DNA of 8,705 nucleotides from Paracoccaceae bacterium. Lineage in GTDB: Bacteria > Pseudomonadota > Alphaproteobacteria > Rhodobacterales > Rhodobacteraceae. Where the stretch lies: assembly GCA_011525185.1 (NCBI GenBank), contig WTIQ01000218.1, positions 1-8,705 on the forward strand, read 5' to 3'. The position numbers were made by a program, and so were the translations under genes. Position 1 is the stretch's first letter, and every line of letters begins with the position of its first letter. This document shows positions 1 through 6,997 of this stretch, piece after piece. The notes below the pieces were generated by a model. The model was not told the origin of the DNA. It ran no database searches and saw only the letters and a program-made list of their open reading frames with translations.

Positions 1-737
1 AAAAGGAATAGAGCGATCCCCTCCCATCCGGCGAGGGCAAAGGCAAGCACAAGCATGAGTGCCTGTAAGCCCCAGTAAAGGAAAAAGGGATTGCTGAGGT
101 CATACCAAGGCAAATTCTTTTTTGCCAAGCGTTCCTTTTCGGCGCGAAACGCGGACTTTGCGCATGCGACAATCACGCGAAGGAAAAAGCGATGGAAGTT
201 TTCATTATATCGCGCGGTGACAGCATCGCGCGGAGTGCCGACATAGACATGATGCACTAAAAGGTGTTCAGAGCGAAAATGCGAATAAAACGCCATCGCC
301 AATAGCCAATCGGCTAAATTTCGGGACAGTTTATCTGACTTATGCATCAATTCATGTGCGTAATTGATACCAACAGCACCTGTGACAAGTCCCACTGCAT
401 AAAACAGGCCTACCTTTTCCCAAAAGGTCAGCGCAGACTGCCCCGTATACCAAATCACGGCAAATATGAGAGCAAATTGGATAGGTGCCCAAATCAGTGT
501 GACCAGCTCATACCAGAACAACTCTCGCTGGTCAGTCTCTGGGTCTAAATTCGCTTCATTCAACCCAAAGATCTTATCAAGAACGGTAAAAAGCACCCAG
601 ACTGTGAGAACGGGCAACAAGAACCACCATCCCCCCCAAATGGCTGCGTAAGCGACCATAGGGACCAAAACGAGTCCTGCCCAATAGGGTGCGATGCTTA
701 AGAAGGAGATGGGTGAGGCTTTAGATGGCATGCTCAT
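1..737 (-). CDS. alkB: AlkB-type alkane 1-monooxygenase, N-terminal part (runs off the window)
   Basis: This is an integral-membrane non-haem di-iron hydroxylase that oxidises terminal carbons of alkanes or similar chains, normally with rubredoxin as electron donor. I translated 245 residues from the complement; the rest lies beyond base 1. Two of the three histidine boxes are present: HELMHK at residues 128-133 and EHLLVHH at 157-163, followed by a VGTPRDAVTAR stretch matching the AlkB pattern HH-x-VATP-x-D. An extra conserved-looking His sits in YSHF (153). The third box must lie outside the window. Hydrophobic segments lie near residues 14-34, 36-53, 78-97, 107-125 and 218-236. ATG at 737 is the most upstream start, because a TGA lies two codons before it; ATG at 731 is possible. 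No good Shine-Dalgarno is seen, and the 19-bp gap after mutY suggests coupled translation. Plain fatty-acid desaturase is less likely given the box sequences. Substrate is unknown. Confidence 0.85.
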   Translation of the reverse strand, partial: MSMPSKASPISFLSIAPYWAGLVLVPMVAYAAIWGGWWFLLPVLTVWVLFTVLDKIFGLNEANLDPETDQRELFWYELVTLIWAPIQFALIFAVIWYTGQSALTFWEKVGLFYAVGLVTGAVGINYAHELMHKSDKLSRNLADWLLAMAFYSHFRSEHLLVHHVYVGTPRDAVTARYNENFHRFFLRVIVACAKSAFRAEKERLAKKNLPWYDLSNPFFLYWGLQALMLVLAFALAGWEGIALFL

Positions 738-756
738 GGATCATAGGTGACAGTTT

Positions 757-1821
757 TCACTTAACGTCTTGTGTAAACATAACATCTGAATGTGCAAGAT
801 CAAAGACTTTACGCATCACTGTTGGTAATCCGCTTGGCTTAAATTTATCTGTGCTCACGAAATGCAATGTGTCTTGCGAGGCTTTAAGCATCAGAACCTT
901 AACCCGAAGACGGAGATGAAAATGTGTGAATGTGTGCAGCACTTCCTCTTTAAGTTCTCGCCAGTCTCCTTCCATAGGAGGGGTATCTGTTGGAGCATCA
1001 CTCCAATCGCTCGTCGGCCATCCCATCATACCGCCCAAAAGACCTTTGTCAGGGCGTTTTTCCAAGAAATACGCACCCAAACTGTCACGCACCACATAGG
1101 CATATCCTTTGCGTGTTGGTTTCTCTTTCTTGGGCGTTTTTTTGGGCAAATCTTGGGCTGTGCCTGCTTGGCGTGCCTTGCAGCTCTGAGACCATGGGCA
1201 AAGCCCGCAGGCGGGAGACTTTGGTGTGCAAACTGTTGCACCTAAATCCATGACGGCTTGTGCATAATCGCCGCATCGCTCCAGTGGCGTGAGCGCTTCG
1301 GCCTTTTCGGTGAGGAGCGGCTTAGAGGAGGGCAAAGGCATGTGGATATCATGCAAACGTGACATCACGCGCTCCACATTGCCATCAACGACAGTGTGTC
1401 GCCGATCAAAGGCGATCGATGAAATCGCAGCCGCTGTATATGGACCAATCCCTGGCAGAGCTAAGAGCGCATTATGCTCATTGGGAAATGCCCCCCCGTG
1501 ATGGTCCACGATTGAACGTGCACATTTCAACAAATTACGCGCTCGTGCGTAATACCCAAGTCCTGCCCATTCTGCCATAACCTCTTCGTCCTCCGCCGAG
1601 GCTAGGGCGGTCACATCTGGCCATCGCGCAGTAAAGCGCAAAAAATAGGCTGTCACAGCGGCTACGGTTGTTTGTTGGAGCATGATCTCCGACATCCATA
1701 CTCGATAAGGATCGGGGGTAACGCCGCGCTTTCTGTCCTGTGGGCTTATGCGCCAGGGCATGTCACGCGCGTTGTGATCGTACCAGTTGAGCAATTGATC
1801 GGATAACGAGAATTCACGCAC
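757..1821 (-). CDS. mutY: A/G-specific adenine DNA glycosylase MutY
   Basis: This glycosylase removes adenine mispaired with 8-oxoguanine or guanine in base excision repair. The 354-residue length is normal. Catalytic Glu45 lies in WMSEIMLQQT, the helix-hairpin-helix loop is LPGIGPYTA (122-130), and catalytic Asp146 lies in VVDGNVERV. The [4Fe-4S] cluster cysteines are 198, 205, 208 and 214 (C-x6-C-x2-C-x5-C). After a lysine-rich linker (about 226-237) comes the C-terminal NUDIX-like domain that reads 8-oxoG, with the FTHFHL motif at 298-303. The start is GTG at 1821: a TAA lies two codons upstream, and the N-terminus aligns with the family right after it (FSLSDQLLNWYD). It is transcribed divergently from the DUF721 gene and is followed at 19 bp by alkB, with which it may share a transcript. 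All catalytic residues are intact, so it should be active. Confidence 0.97.
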   Translation of the reverse strand: MREFSLSDQLLNWYDHNARDMPWRISPQDRKRGVTPDPYRVWMSEIMLQQTTVAAVTAYFLRFTARWPDVTALASAEDEEVMAEWAGLGYYARARNLLKCARSIVDHHGGAFPNEHNALLALPGIGPYTAAAISSIAFDRRHTVVDGNVERVMSRLHDIHMPLPSSKPLLTEKAEALTPLERCGDYAQAVMDLGATVCTPKSPACGLCPWSQSCKARQAGTAQDLPKKTPKKEKPTRKGYAYVVRDSLGAYFLEKRPDKGLLGGMMGWPTSDWSDAPTDTPPMEGDWRELKEEVLHTFTHFHLRLRVKVLMLKASQDTLHFVSTDKFKPSGLPTVMRKVFDLAHSDVMFTQDVK

Positions 1822-1899
1822 GATTTATCACTTTTTTGTTTTCTCTTGGCGCATTGCACCCTAAGTCTGGCTATAGAGTTTTACCTAAGGTGACAAGTT
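1822..1899. promoter_or_regulatory. Divergent intergenic region, mutY / DUF721 gene
   Basis: These 78 bp separate two divergent genes, so promoters for both must lie here or inside the neighbouring genes. On the plus strand a TATAGA hexamer at 1872-1877 could be a -10 element, but the nearest -35-like TTGGCG (1846-1851) is 20 bp away, longer than usual. The ribosome binding site AAGGTGA (1887-1893), six bases before ATG 1900, is good and fixes that start. On the minus strand no strong Shine-Dalgarno precedes the GTG of mutY. I see no operator palindrome. Confidence 0.35.
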
Positions 1900-2409
1900 A
1901 TGGTGGCGCGACGAAGGATCGCTTCTCATGGGTTTAAGCAAGCCTCTGCTTTATTAAAGCGGAGTGTGCAAGATGTGAGCAGTCGCAGAGGGTTCGCACA
2001 GAGCCGTATCCTCACCCATTGGGAAGATATCGTCGGCCAAGATATCGCCCGCATCGCGACACCTGTAAAAGTGAGCTACACCAAAGGCGGACTGGGCGCG
2101 ACCCTTGTTCTTTTGTGCTCCGGGGTAAATGCACCCCTCCTTGAGATGCAAAAGCCCGTGATCCACGAAAGAGTAAACGCGGTCTATGGGTATAACGCGA
2201 TCTCACGCGTTCGGATCACTCAAACATCTGCGCATGGCGTGGATAACACAGATGAGCTGCGAGAAAAACAAAAGGCAACTTCTCCTCAAGCCACAGTCGC
2301 CCTTGAAGAGAAATCAAAAAAAATGGTTGAATCTGTTGAAAATCCAAGGCTTTCTGCGGCCTTGGAAAAACTTGCGCAAAATGTTCTAAGTCGTCAAAAA
2401 AGCGAATAA
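1900..2409 (+). CDS. DUF721 family protein (DciA-like, alphaproteobacterial type)
   Basis: This is a 169-residue DUF721 protein. The family includes DciA, which helps load the replicative helicase DnaB in bacteria lacking DnaC; that role is inferred here from family membership. The domain covers about residues 15-108: a basic N-terminus, then ILTHWEDIVGQDIARIATPV (37-56) with the conserved Trp41 and G46, the strand GATLVLLCSGVNAPLLEMQ (66-84), and ERVNAVYGYNAISRVRITQT (90-109), all typical of alphaproteobacterial members. The tail (110-169) is rich in Lys, Glu and Gln, probably flexible, and ends in a short helix around LSAALEKLAQNVLS. ATG 1900 has a good ribosome binding site. It leads the plus-strand run, 22 bp before the DsbA-like gene. 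In relatives the same pair is usually followed by smc, which fits a chromosome-maintenance setting. Confidence 0.88.
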   Translation: MVARRRIASHGFKQASALLKRSVQDVSSRRGFAQSRILTHWEDIVGQDIARIATPVKVSYTKGGLGATLVLLCSGVNAPLLEMQKPVIHERVNAVYGYNAISRVRITQTSAHGVDNTDELREKQKATSPQATVALEEKSKKMVESVENPRLSAALEKLAQNVLSRQKSE

Positions 2410-2431
2410 TGTCAGGAAAGGCATATCAGTG

Positions 2432-3118
2432 ATGCTGAAAAAAAATCTTCCCTTAGTTGCAGTGTTTGTTGTGGCCTTAGCGGTCGGTGTTTACTTTATC
2501 ACGTCTTCTGGGCAAGAGGACGAGATGGCCGCAATGCCAGAAAAGACAGAGACATCTGTTGAAGCGACTGAACCAGCTTCGCAATCTGGCTCTGGTCCGA
2601 TTGAAATGGTGCTCGGGGACGCAAATGCTCCGATCACTGTTATTGAATATGCGTCCTATACCTGTCCGCATTGTGCAAGCTTTCACAGAGAAACTTACAA
2701 GCCGCTCAAAGAGAATTATGTTGATACAGGAAAGATAAAGTTCATATTCCGTGAAGTATATTTTGACAAATACGGTCTTTGGGCCTCTCTTATCGCAAGG
2801 TGCGCTGGGCCTGACGCTTTTTTCCCTGTGACGGATATGTTGCTTGGCTCTCAGATGACATGGGCGCGTGCGGGTGATGATCTCGCGGTCATCGGAGAGC
2901 TCAAGAAATTGGCACGCGTTGCTGGTATGGCGGACGAGAAAATTGAAGCTTGCCTGCAAGACCAAGATAAAGTCACCAGTCTCGTCGAGTGGTATAAGGC
3001 GAATGCCGAGGCAGACGGCGTGCGCTCAACGCCGAGTTTCCTAATTAATGGGACTCTTTATGAAAACATGTCCTATGAGGCCTTCTCTACACTTTTGGAC
3101 GATAAACTGGGTGGTTAG
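2432..3118 (+). CDS. DsbA-like thioredoxin-fold thiol oxidoreductase, membrane-anchored
   Basis: This is a periplasmic disulfide oxidoreductase or isomerase of the DsbA/DsbG/thioredoxin_4 group, 228 residues from ATG 2432. Residues 2-25 form a Lys-Lys start plus one hydrophobic segment, a signal anchor or signal peptide; there is no lipobox cysteine. A Glu/Thr/Ser-rich linker (about 28-55) leads to the thioredoxin fold. The active site is CPHC (Cys78, Cys81) in YASYTCPHCASFH, and the cis-proline loop is RSTPSFLING (Pro201). Two further cysteines, 124 and 174, could form a structural disulfide. An in-frame GTG at 2429 gives one more residue, but ATG 2432 suits the AGGAAAGG site (2414-2421) and is the better codon. 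The stop TAG touches the ATG of the next gene, so the two are probably translated in tandem. The natural substrate and redox partner cannot be read from the sequence. Confidence 0.9.
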   Translation: MLKKNLPLVAVFVVALAVGVYFITSSGQEDEMAAMPEKTETSVEATEPASQSGSGPIEMVLGDANAPITVIEYASYTCPHCASFHRETYKPLKENYVDTGKIKFIFREVYFDKYGLWASLIARCAGPDAFFPVTDMLLGSQMTWARAGDDLAVIGELKKLARVAGMADEKIEACLQDQDKVTSLVEWYKANAEADGVRSTPSFLINGTLYENMSYEAFSTLLDDKLGG

Positions 3119-4228
3119 ATGGCAGCTCCTCTTGATGGTCTAAAAGTCGTTGAACTTGCTCGCATTTTGGCAGGGCCTTGGGCTGGTCAGACTTTAAGCG
3201 ATCTTGGAGCGGAAGTGATAAAGATAGAGGCCCCTCAGGGCGATGATACTCGCCAATGGGGGCCACCTTTTGTCACGCGCGATGATGATACATCCGCCTC
3301 TTATTTCCACTCATGTAACCGTGGTAAAACGAGCGTTGTTATTGATTTCCGCACTGCGGAGGGCAAGCAAGACCTATTAAATTTGATCAAAGAGGCTGAT
3401 ATTTTGATCGAAAATTACAAGGTAGGAGGGCTTGCGAAATACGGGCTTGATTACGAAACCCTATCTCATGTGAACCCCGCTCTCATTTATTGCTCTATAA
3501 CGGGATTTGGGCAAACGGGTCCTTATGCGCATCGTGCTGGATATGATTATATTATCCAAGGGATGTCTGGTTTCATGTCTATTACGGGTGAACCAGATGG
3601 GGCACCACAGCGTGCAGGGGTTGCAATAACGGATTTGTTTACGGGCGTTTATGCGACCACCGCCATCCTCTCAGCACTGCACATGCGTGCAAAAACAGGG
3701 CAGGGTCAGCATATTGATATGTCTCTCTTAGATACAGCCGTTTCGGTTATGGCCAACCAAGGCATGAATTATCTCACCACGGGAACTCCGCCTGCGCGAA
3801 CGGGAAACTATCATCCAAACCTTACCCCATATCAGGTATTTGAGTGCTGCGACGGTCATATTATCATTGCGACTGGAAACGATGCACAATATCGCAGGCT
3901 GTGTCAGATTTTGGATCTCAAGCACATGACAGAGGCCCCCGAGTACCTCAAGAATGCAGATCGTGTTGCAAACCGTGAGCAGATGATTGACGCCTTGATG
4001 GATAAAACACGCCAATGGTCTAAACTGGATTTGCTCAGTGCTTGCGAGCGTGAGGGTGTGCCAGCAGGGCCTATCAATAACATGCAAGAGGTGTTTGACG
4101 ATCCGCAGATCCAACATCGTGGCCTTCAAATTGACTTTGATGGTATTCCCTCTGTGCGCTCACCCTTTCGGTTTTCAAACGCCTCATTGAAACTGGATCG
4201 CCCCTCTCCAAAATTGGGAGAGAATTAG
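3119..4228 (+). CDS. CaiB/BaiF family (family III) CoA-transferase
   Basis: This enzyme would move CoA between carboxylic acids. The family includes formyl-CoA, carnitine and succinyl-CoA:dicarboxylate transferases; the substrates here cannot be told. In 369 residues it shows the N-terminal LDGLKVVELARILAGP (5-20) and the CoA-binding LSDLGAEVIKIEAPQGDDTR (26-45). GFGQTGPYAHRAGYD is at 129-143 and SITGEPDGAPQR at 154-165. GQHIDMSLLDTAV (196-208) contains the presumed catalytic Asp205. REGVPAGPINNMQEVFDDPQ (311-330) follows. The SITGEPDG and GVAITDLFTG segments resemble the succinate-hydroxymethylglutarate CoA-transferase (SUGCT) branch. The protein stops right after PKLGEN, where relatives continue LGE-H/N-T plus roughly 20 residues, so the C-terminal helix is missing. 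The ATG directly abuts the preceding TAG, suggesting translational coupling to the DsbA-like gene. The next gene, lpxK, is convergent. Confidence 0.93.
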   Translation: MAAPLDGLKVVELARILAGPWAGQTLSDLGAEVIKIEAPQGDDTRQWGPPFVTRDDDTSASYFHSCNRGKTSVVIDFRTAEGKQDLLNLIKEADILIENYKVGGLAKYGLDYETLSHVNPALIYCSITGFGQTGPYAHRAGYDYIIQGMSGFMSITGEPDGAPQRAGVAITDLFTGVYATTAILSALHMRAKTGQGQHIDMSLLDTAVSVMANQGMNYLTTGTPPARTGNYHPNLTPYQVFECCDGHIIIATGNDAQYRRLCQILDLKHMTEAPEYLKNADRVANREQMIDALMDKTRQWSKLDLLSACEREGVPAGPINNMQEVFDDPQIQHRGLQIDFDGIPSVRSPFRFSNASLKLDRPSPKLGEN

Positions 4229-4276
4229 AGCACATCGCGCAAAAGGGGGTGCTAGTGTTGTGCTGTTCTATTATTG

Positions 4277-5308
4277 TCAACGAAGCAAAGGGCTCGCGGA
4301 CGCTATGCGTTGCAGTTCATCGTGATGCGTCAGAGCCGTCTTGATGATCTCTTGAAAAGCATTTGGCTCATCTGCATGAAGCCGAACGGGCAGAGCCAAG
4401 ACCTCACTTTGCAACGTGCGTGGTAACCGCGCGGCGTCTTTTTCTGTCGTCACAAATTGCGCTTGATGTGAGAGAGCCAGTCGCTTTAATCGCATGAAAA
4501 GGGACGATGAGATCTCTCCATGATCTGGTAGAGCTTCACAATGGATGAGCTTGGCGCCGAGCAGGCGCAAGGTGTCAAAGAATTTCTCAGGTCGACCGAT
4601 ACCGGCAAATGCGACGCAGGGCGCGCCGTCCCAATCCATGCCAGTTTGCAAGGGGCTAAGTTCGGCTCTGATGCGTGGCACTGTAATTTGCGCGTCACTT
4701 ACGCGCTCTTGAGACGTTTGATTGCCAATGGACAAACAGGCATCTGCCCGACTGAGACCAACATCCACGGGTTCTCGTAACGGTCCAGCTGGGATACATA
4801 GCCCGTTTCCAAAGCCTGTTTCTGCATCCACTACAATAAGCGAATAGGTTTTAAAGACGCTGGGATCCTGAAAGCCATCGTCAAGGATCACAATATCTGG
4901 TGCAAGTGTCTCGATTAATCCGTTTGCCAAGTCTCGGCGGGGTGTGACGATTGTGGGGGCAAAATTGGCCAGAAGCAGGGGTTCATCGCCGCAAAGATCA
5001 GCTGTGTGTTTGCTTGGATCGACTTGCATTGGCGATGTTGCCCGACCTTTGTAGCCTTTAGAGACAATAACGGGGGAGAGACCTAAGCTGTTGGCGGCCT
5101 CTACCAGAGCGATAACCGTTGGCGTCTTACCTGTTCCACCCGCGTTCAGGTTTCCCACACAGATGACAGGTGCAGGATATTTGACAGCTGTTTTTGACTT
5201 TAATCGACATGCTGTCGCATATTCATATAGTTTTCCAAAAGGCCATAACAGCTGTGAAATTAGTCGGGATTTAAACGAGGCATCATACCAATGATGGGGC
5301 GTTTTCAT
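4277..5308 (-). CDS. lpxK: Tetraacyldisaccharide 4'-kinase LpxK
   Basis: LpxK phosphorylates the 4' position of the tetraacyl-disaccharide lipid A precursor at the inner face of the cytoplasmic membrane, giving lipid IVA. The 343-residue length is normal. The N-terminal WYDASFKSRLISQLLWPFGK region (8-26) fits the membrane-associated helix of the family. The Walker A loop is GNLNAGGTGKTP (52-63), followed by SKGYKGR (83-89), GDEP (107-110), the acidic motif LDDGFQ (142-147), PAGPLREP (173-180), AFAGIGRPEKFF (233-244) and VTTEKDAARLP (286-296). Family members usually have SRGYGG where this protein has SKGYKG, a small deviation. Start ATG 5308 overlaps the stop of the waaA-like gene as ATGA, so the two are co-translated. 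It ends 48 bp from the convergent CoA-transferase. I see no good terminator in that gap. Confidence 0.97.
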   Translation of the reverse strand: MKTPHHWYDASFKSRLISQLLWPFGKLYEYATACRLKSKTAVKYPAPVICVGNLNAGGTGKTPTVIALVEAANSLGLSPVIVSKGYKGRATSPMQVDPSKHTADLCGDEPLLLANFAPTIVTPRRDLANGLIETLAPDIVILDDGFQDPSVFKTYSLIVVDAETGFGNGLCIPAGPLREPVDVGLSRADACLSIGNQTSQERVSDAQITVPRIRAELSPLQTGMDWDGAPCVAFAGIGRPEKFFDTLRLLGAKLIHCEALPDHGEISSSLFMRLKRLALSHQAQFVTTEKDAARLPRTLQSEVLALPVRLHADEPNAFQEIIKTALTHHDELQRIASASPLLR

Positions 5309-6501
5309 GTATCAAACTCAAGATTTTCTACATGTGTCACAATATCTTCTGCCAGCTCATCGGTCAATCTAGCTCCTTGGGTTAGGGCATCCCAGGCATT
5401 ATAGGTCATCTTTGCAGCAGTACTCGGCGTTATAATTTGACTGACCGCTGCCGCCAGCGAGTCCGCATCGGTTACAATCCTGGCAGCCCCAGATTTGGCC
5501 AAGCGCGAGTAACGGGGCAAAAACTCGGATACTCTGGGCCCGTATACGAGTGCACATCCATGACTGGCTGGTACATAAGGGTCGAGACCGCCCTGTTCTC
5601 CTCCCAAGGATTGGCCAAGAAAAACCACAGGCGCAATCGAATACCACATCTCCAGCGCATCGCTCGGCTGCGCGATGAAAATCTGTGTGTCATCACAGGG
5701 AGACTTGGCATCCTGCTCAAAGTCCACACGCACGGGAATGTTGCTTAAGAGTGCTGAAATTCGGTCTTTGTTCATGGTCTCATGAGGCAGTATCACAAGC
5801 AAATTACGGTGGTCCCGCTTGAGAACAGCCTCTTGCGCACGAAGTATGATAGCAAGCTCTTGTTCACCTATGCAAGCTGCCAGCCAAAGTGGTCTACCCT
5901 GGCACGCTTGTGAAAACCTTTCGTGAAGAGCGTGTTGGGCGTTGGACAATACCGATGCCTCTTGAAGCTCACCCTTGACAAAAATGCGATCTGCGGGGGC
6001 ACCCGATCTGATGAGTTGTGTGCGTGCAATGTCATCTATTGCATAGATTTTCTCGAAATATTTGAGTGCCCGCTTTTTGGTGTTTGGAAAAATGCGAAGT
6101 GGATGTTGTTTGAAATCACTTTCACGGGCGTTGACCAGCGTCACTTTTGCACTGTGTGAGGTGAGAGTGCGCAGGAGGTTTGACTTGAGCTGCGCCCCCG
6201 TCCACACAAGGTAAGCAGGTTTATACTTTGCCATGAATTGCTGTACTGCCAGATGGGTATCTTTTGGAGCTGCCACGATCCGCACTGACGTATTCAATGT
6301 TTTGTTGTGTTTTTCGAAATGTGAGCTAGACAAAAGCACAGGGATGCTGGGATCAGTGTGGTGTATGCGTGACGCAAGATATTCTAGGGGCGGAATATCT
6401 TGCATTTCTGCGGCATGAAGCCAAACTGAATACGGGTGAAAGGTGTTAGGCTGAGATTGATCCATATAATTCAAAAGCCACTCTGCGGAATTGTTGAACA
6501 C
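5305..6501 (-). CDS. waaA: Divergent WaaA-like Kdo transferase (glycosyltransferase with WaaA N-terminal domain)
   Basis: This is a two-domain GT-B glycosyltransferase related to WaaA/KdtA, which adds Kdo sugars to lipid IVA; placement directly before lpxK with an ATGA overlap supports a lipid A/Kdo role. Recognisable blocks are VWLHAAEMQD (26-35, family HAASVGE), VTLVNARES (120-128), IYAIDDIARTQLIRSGAPADRIFVKGEL (152-179), RPLWLAAC (203-210) and FLGQSLGGEQGGLDP (294-308) followed by GPRVSEF (321-327). Several hallmark residues differ: Asp35 replaces the catalytic Glu of HAASVGE, Gln104 stands where ExELWP has its second Glu, PRHPER reads PHETMN, and NPLEPA reads DPYVPA. The usual N-terminal membrane helix is absent. 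The longest frame starts at GTG 6501, just after a TAG; ATG 6465 (386 residues) is an equally plausible start, and neither has a clear ribosome binding site. It could be a lineage-specific Kdo transferase or a paralogue with another acceptor or donor. Confidence 0.72.
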   Translation of the reverse strand: MFNNSAEWLLNYMDQSQPNTFHPYSVWLHAAEMQDIPPLEYLASRIHHTDPSIPVLLSSSHFEKHNKTLNTSVRIVAAPKDTHLAVQQFMAKYKPAYLVWTGAQLKSNLLRTLTSHSAKVTLVNARESDFKQHPLRIFPNTKKRALKYFEKIYAIDDIARTQLIRSGAPADRIFVKGELQEASVLSNAQHALHERFSQACQGRPLWLAACIGEQELAIILRAQEAVLKRDHRNLLVILPHETMNKDRISALLSNIPVRVDFEQDAKSPCDDTQIFIAQPSDALEMWYSIAPVVFLGQSLGGEQGGLDPYVPASHGCALVYGPRVSEFLPRYSRLAKSGAARIVTDADSLAAAVSQIITPSTAAKMTYNAWDALTQGARLTDELAEDIVTHVENLEFDT

Positions 6502-6622
6502 CTATATTGTGGTACAGGGTCTGCACCTTATGTCGTCGATCATTCATAAATTTCTAAAGCGATACCAGTCTCAATAGACAAATAAAACAAAAAGTGAGGT
6601 AAGGTTAATTTTAGTTCTTAAA

Positions 6623-6642
6623 ATTCGACATTTTGGTCGAAT
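6623..6642. promoter_or_regulatory. Palindrome upstream of the waaA-like gene
   Basis: A perfect inverted repeat, ATTCGAC, six-base spacer, GTCGAAT, lies in the AT-rich gap between rpmE and the waaA-like gene, about 120 bp before GTG 6501. It is followed on the plus strand by a tandem ATGAGGC duplication (6641-6654) and six Ts (6655-6660). The size and symmetry suit a dimeric repressor operator, but the hairpin could also act as a weak secondary terminator for rplS-rpmE read-through, because the minus strand continues TTTAAG after it. Nothing in the sequence decides between these. Confidence 0.3.
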
Positions 6643-6705
6643 GAGGCATGAGGCTTTTTTGATGTAAGTGCCAGGCGCCGATAAGGTTTGCACTTTTGCG
6701 CTGTG

Positions 6706-6739
6706 GAATAATCAAGGCCACGCGGTGAACGCGTGGCCT
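6706..6739 (-). terminator. Intrinsic terminator of rplS-rpmE
   Basis: A perfect 10-bp GC-rich stem (AGGCCACGCG at 6715-6724 with CGCGTGGCCT at 6730-6739) closes a 5-base loop, 25 bp past the rpmE stop. On the minus strand it is followed by TGATTATTC, a moderate T-rich tail. The plus-strand side (CTCTCAAAC) has no T-run, so it serves the minus-strand operon. Confidence 0.8.
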
Positions 6740-6764
6740 CTCTCAAACATAATCAAAGGTGAGA

Positions 6765-6986
6765 TTAAAATCCCAAGCCTTCGTATTTTTTCTTAAACTT
6801 AGAAACGCGCCCGCCTGTGTCGAGAAGCCGAGTTCCCCCACCCGTCCACGCGGGGTGCGCTGAAGGGTCGATGTCCAAGGACATAGTGTCCCCTTCTTTT
6901 CCCCAAGTGGACCGCATTTTGATGATGGTCCCATCGGTCATCTTAACATCAATAAAGTGGTAATCTGGATGCAAATCTTTTTTCAT
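6765..6986 (-). CDS. rpmE: 50S ribosomal protein L31
   Basis: L31 bridges the two ribosomal subunits near the central protuberance. The 73-residue protein begins MKKDLHPDYHFIDVKMTDGT and contains RSTWGKEGDTMSLDIDPSAHPAWTG and the C-terminal DTGGRVSKFKKKY, as in alphaproteobacterial L31. It has no cysteines, so it is the zinc-independent form. ATG 6986 is supported by AAGGAG (6994-6999), seven bases upstream, which overlaps the rplS stop. With an 11-bp gap to rplS and a terminator after it, it is the last gene of a two-gene operon. Confidence 0.98.
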   Translation of the reverse strand: MKKDLHPDYHFIDVKMTDGTIIKMRSTWGKEGDTMSLDIDPSAHPAWTGGGTRLLDTGGRVSKFKKKYEGLGF

Positions 6987-6997
6987 GATGTGGCTCC

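Noticed and set aside
862..1245. Plus-strand open frame of 127 codons
   Set aside because: It lies wholly antisense to mutY, whose motifs are complete, and its translation shows no recognisable domain.
2477..2965. Minus-strand open frame of 162 codons
   Set aside because: It is antisense to the DsbA-like gene, which carries CPHC and the cis-proline loop; the antisense product is low-complexity Arg/Cys/His-rich sequence.
3728..4129. Minus-strand open frame of 133 codons
   Set aside because: It is antisense to the well-supported CoA-transferase and has no family features.
4229..4264. Possible terminator between caiB-like gene and lpxK (AGCACA with TGTGCT)
   Set aside because: The stem is only six base pairs with a 24-base loop and there is no T-run on either strand.
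6449..6547. Minus-strand small frame of 33 residues starting MNDRRHKVQT, overlapping the waaA-like start
   Set aside because: There is no Shine-Dalgarno and no recognisable sequence, and it overlaps the real gene in another frame; it is possible as a leader peptide but unsupported.
6604..6621. CtrA-like TTAA half-sites upstream of the waaA-like gene
   Set aside because: The spacing between the TTAA halves is nine bases, not the seven of the CtrA site.
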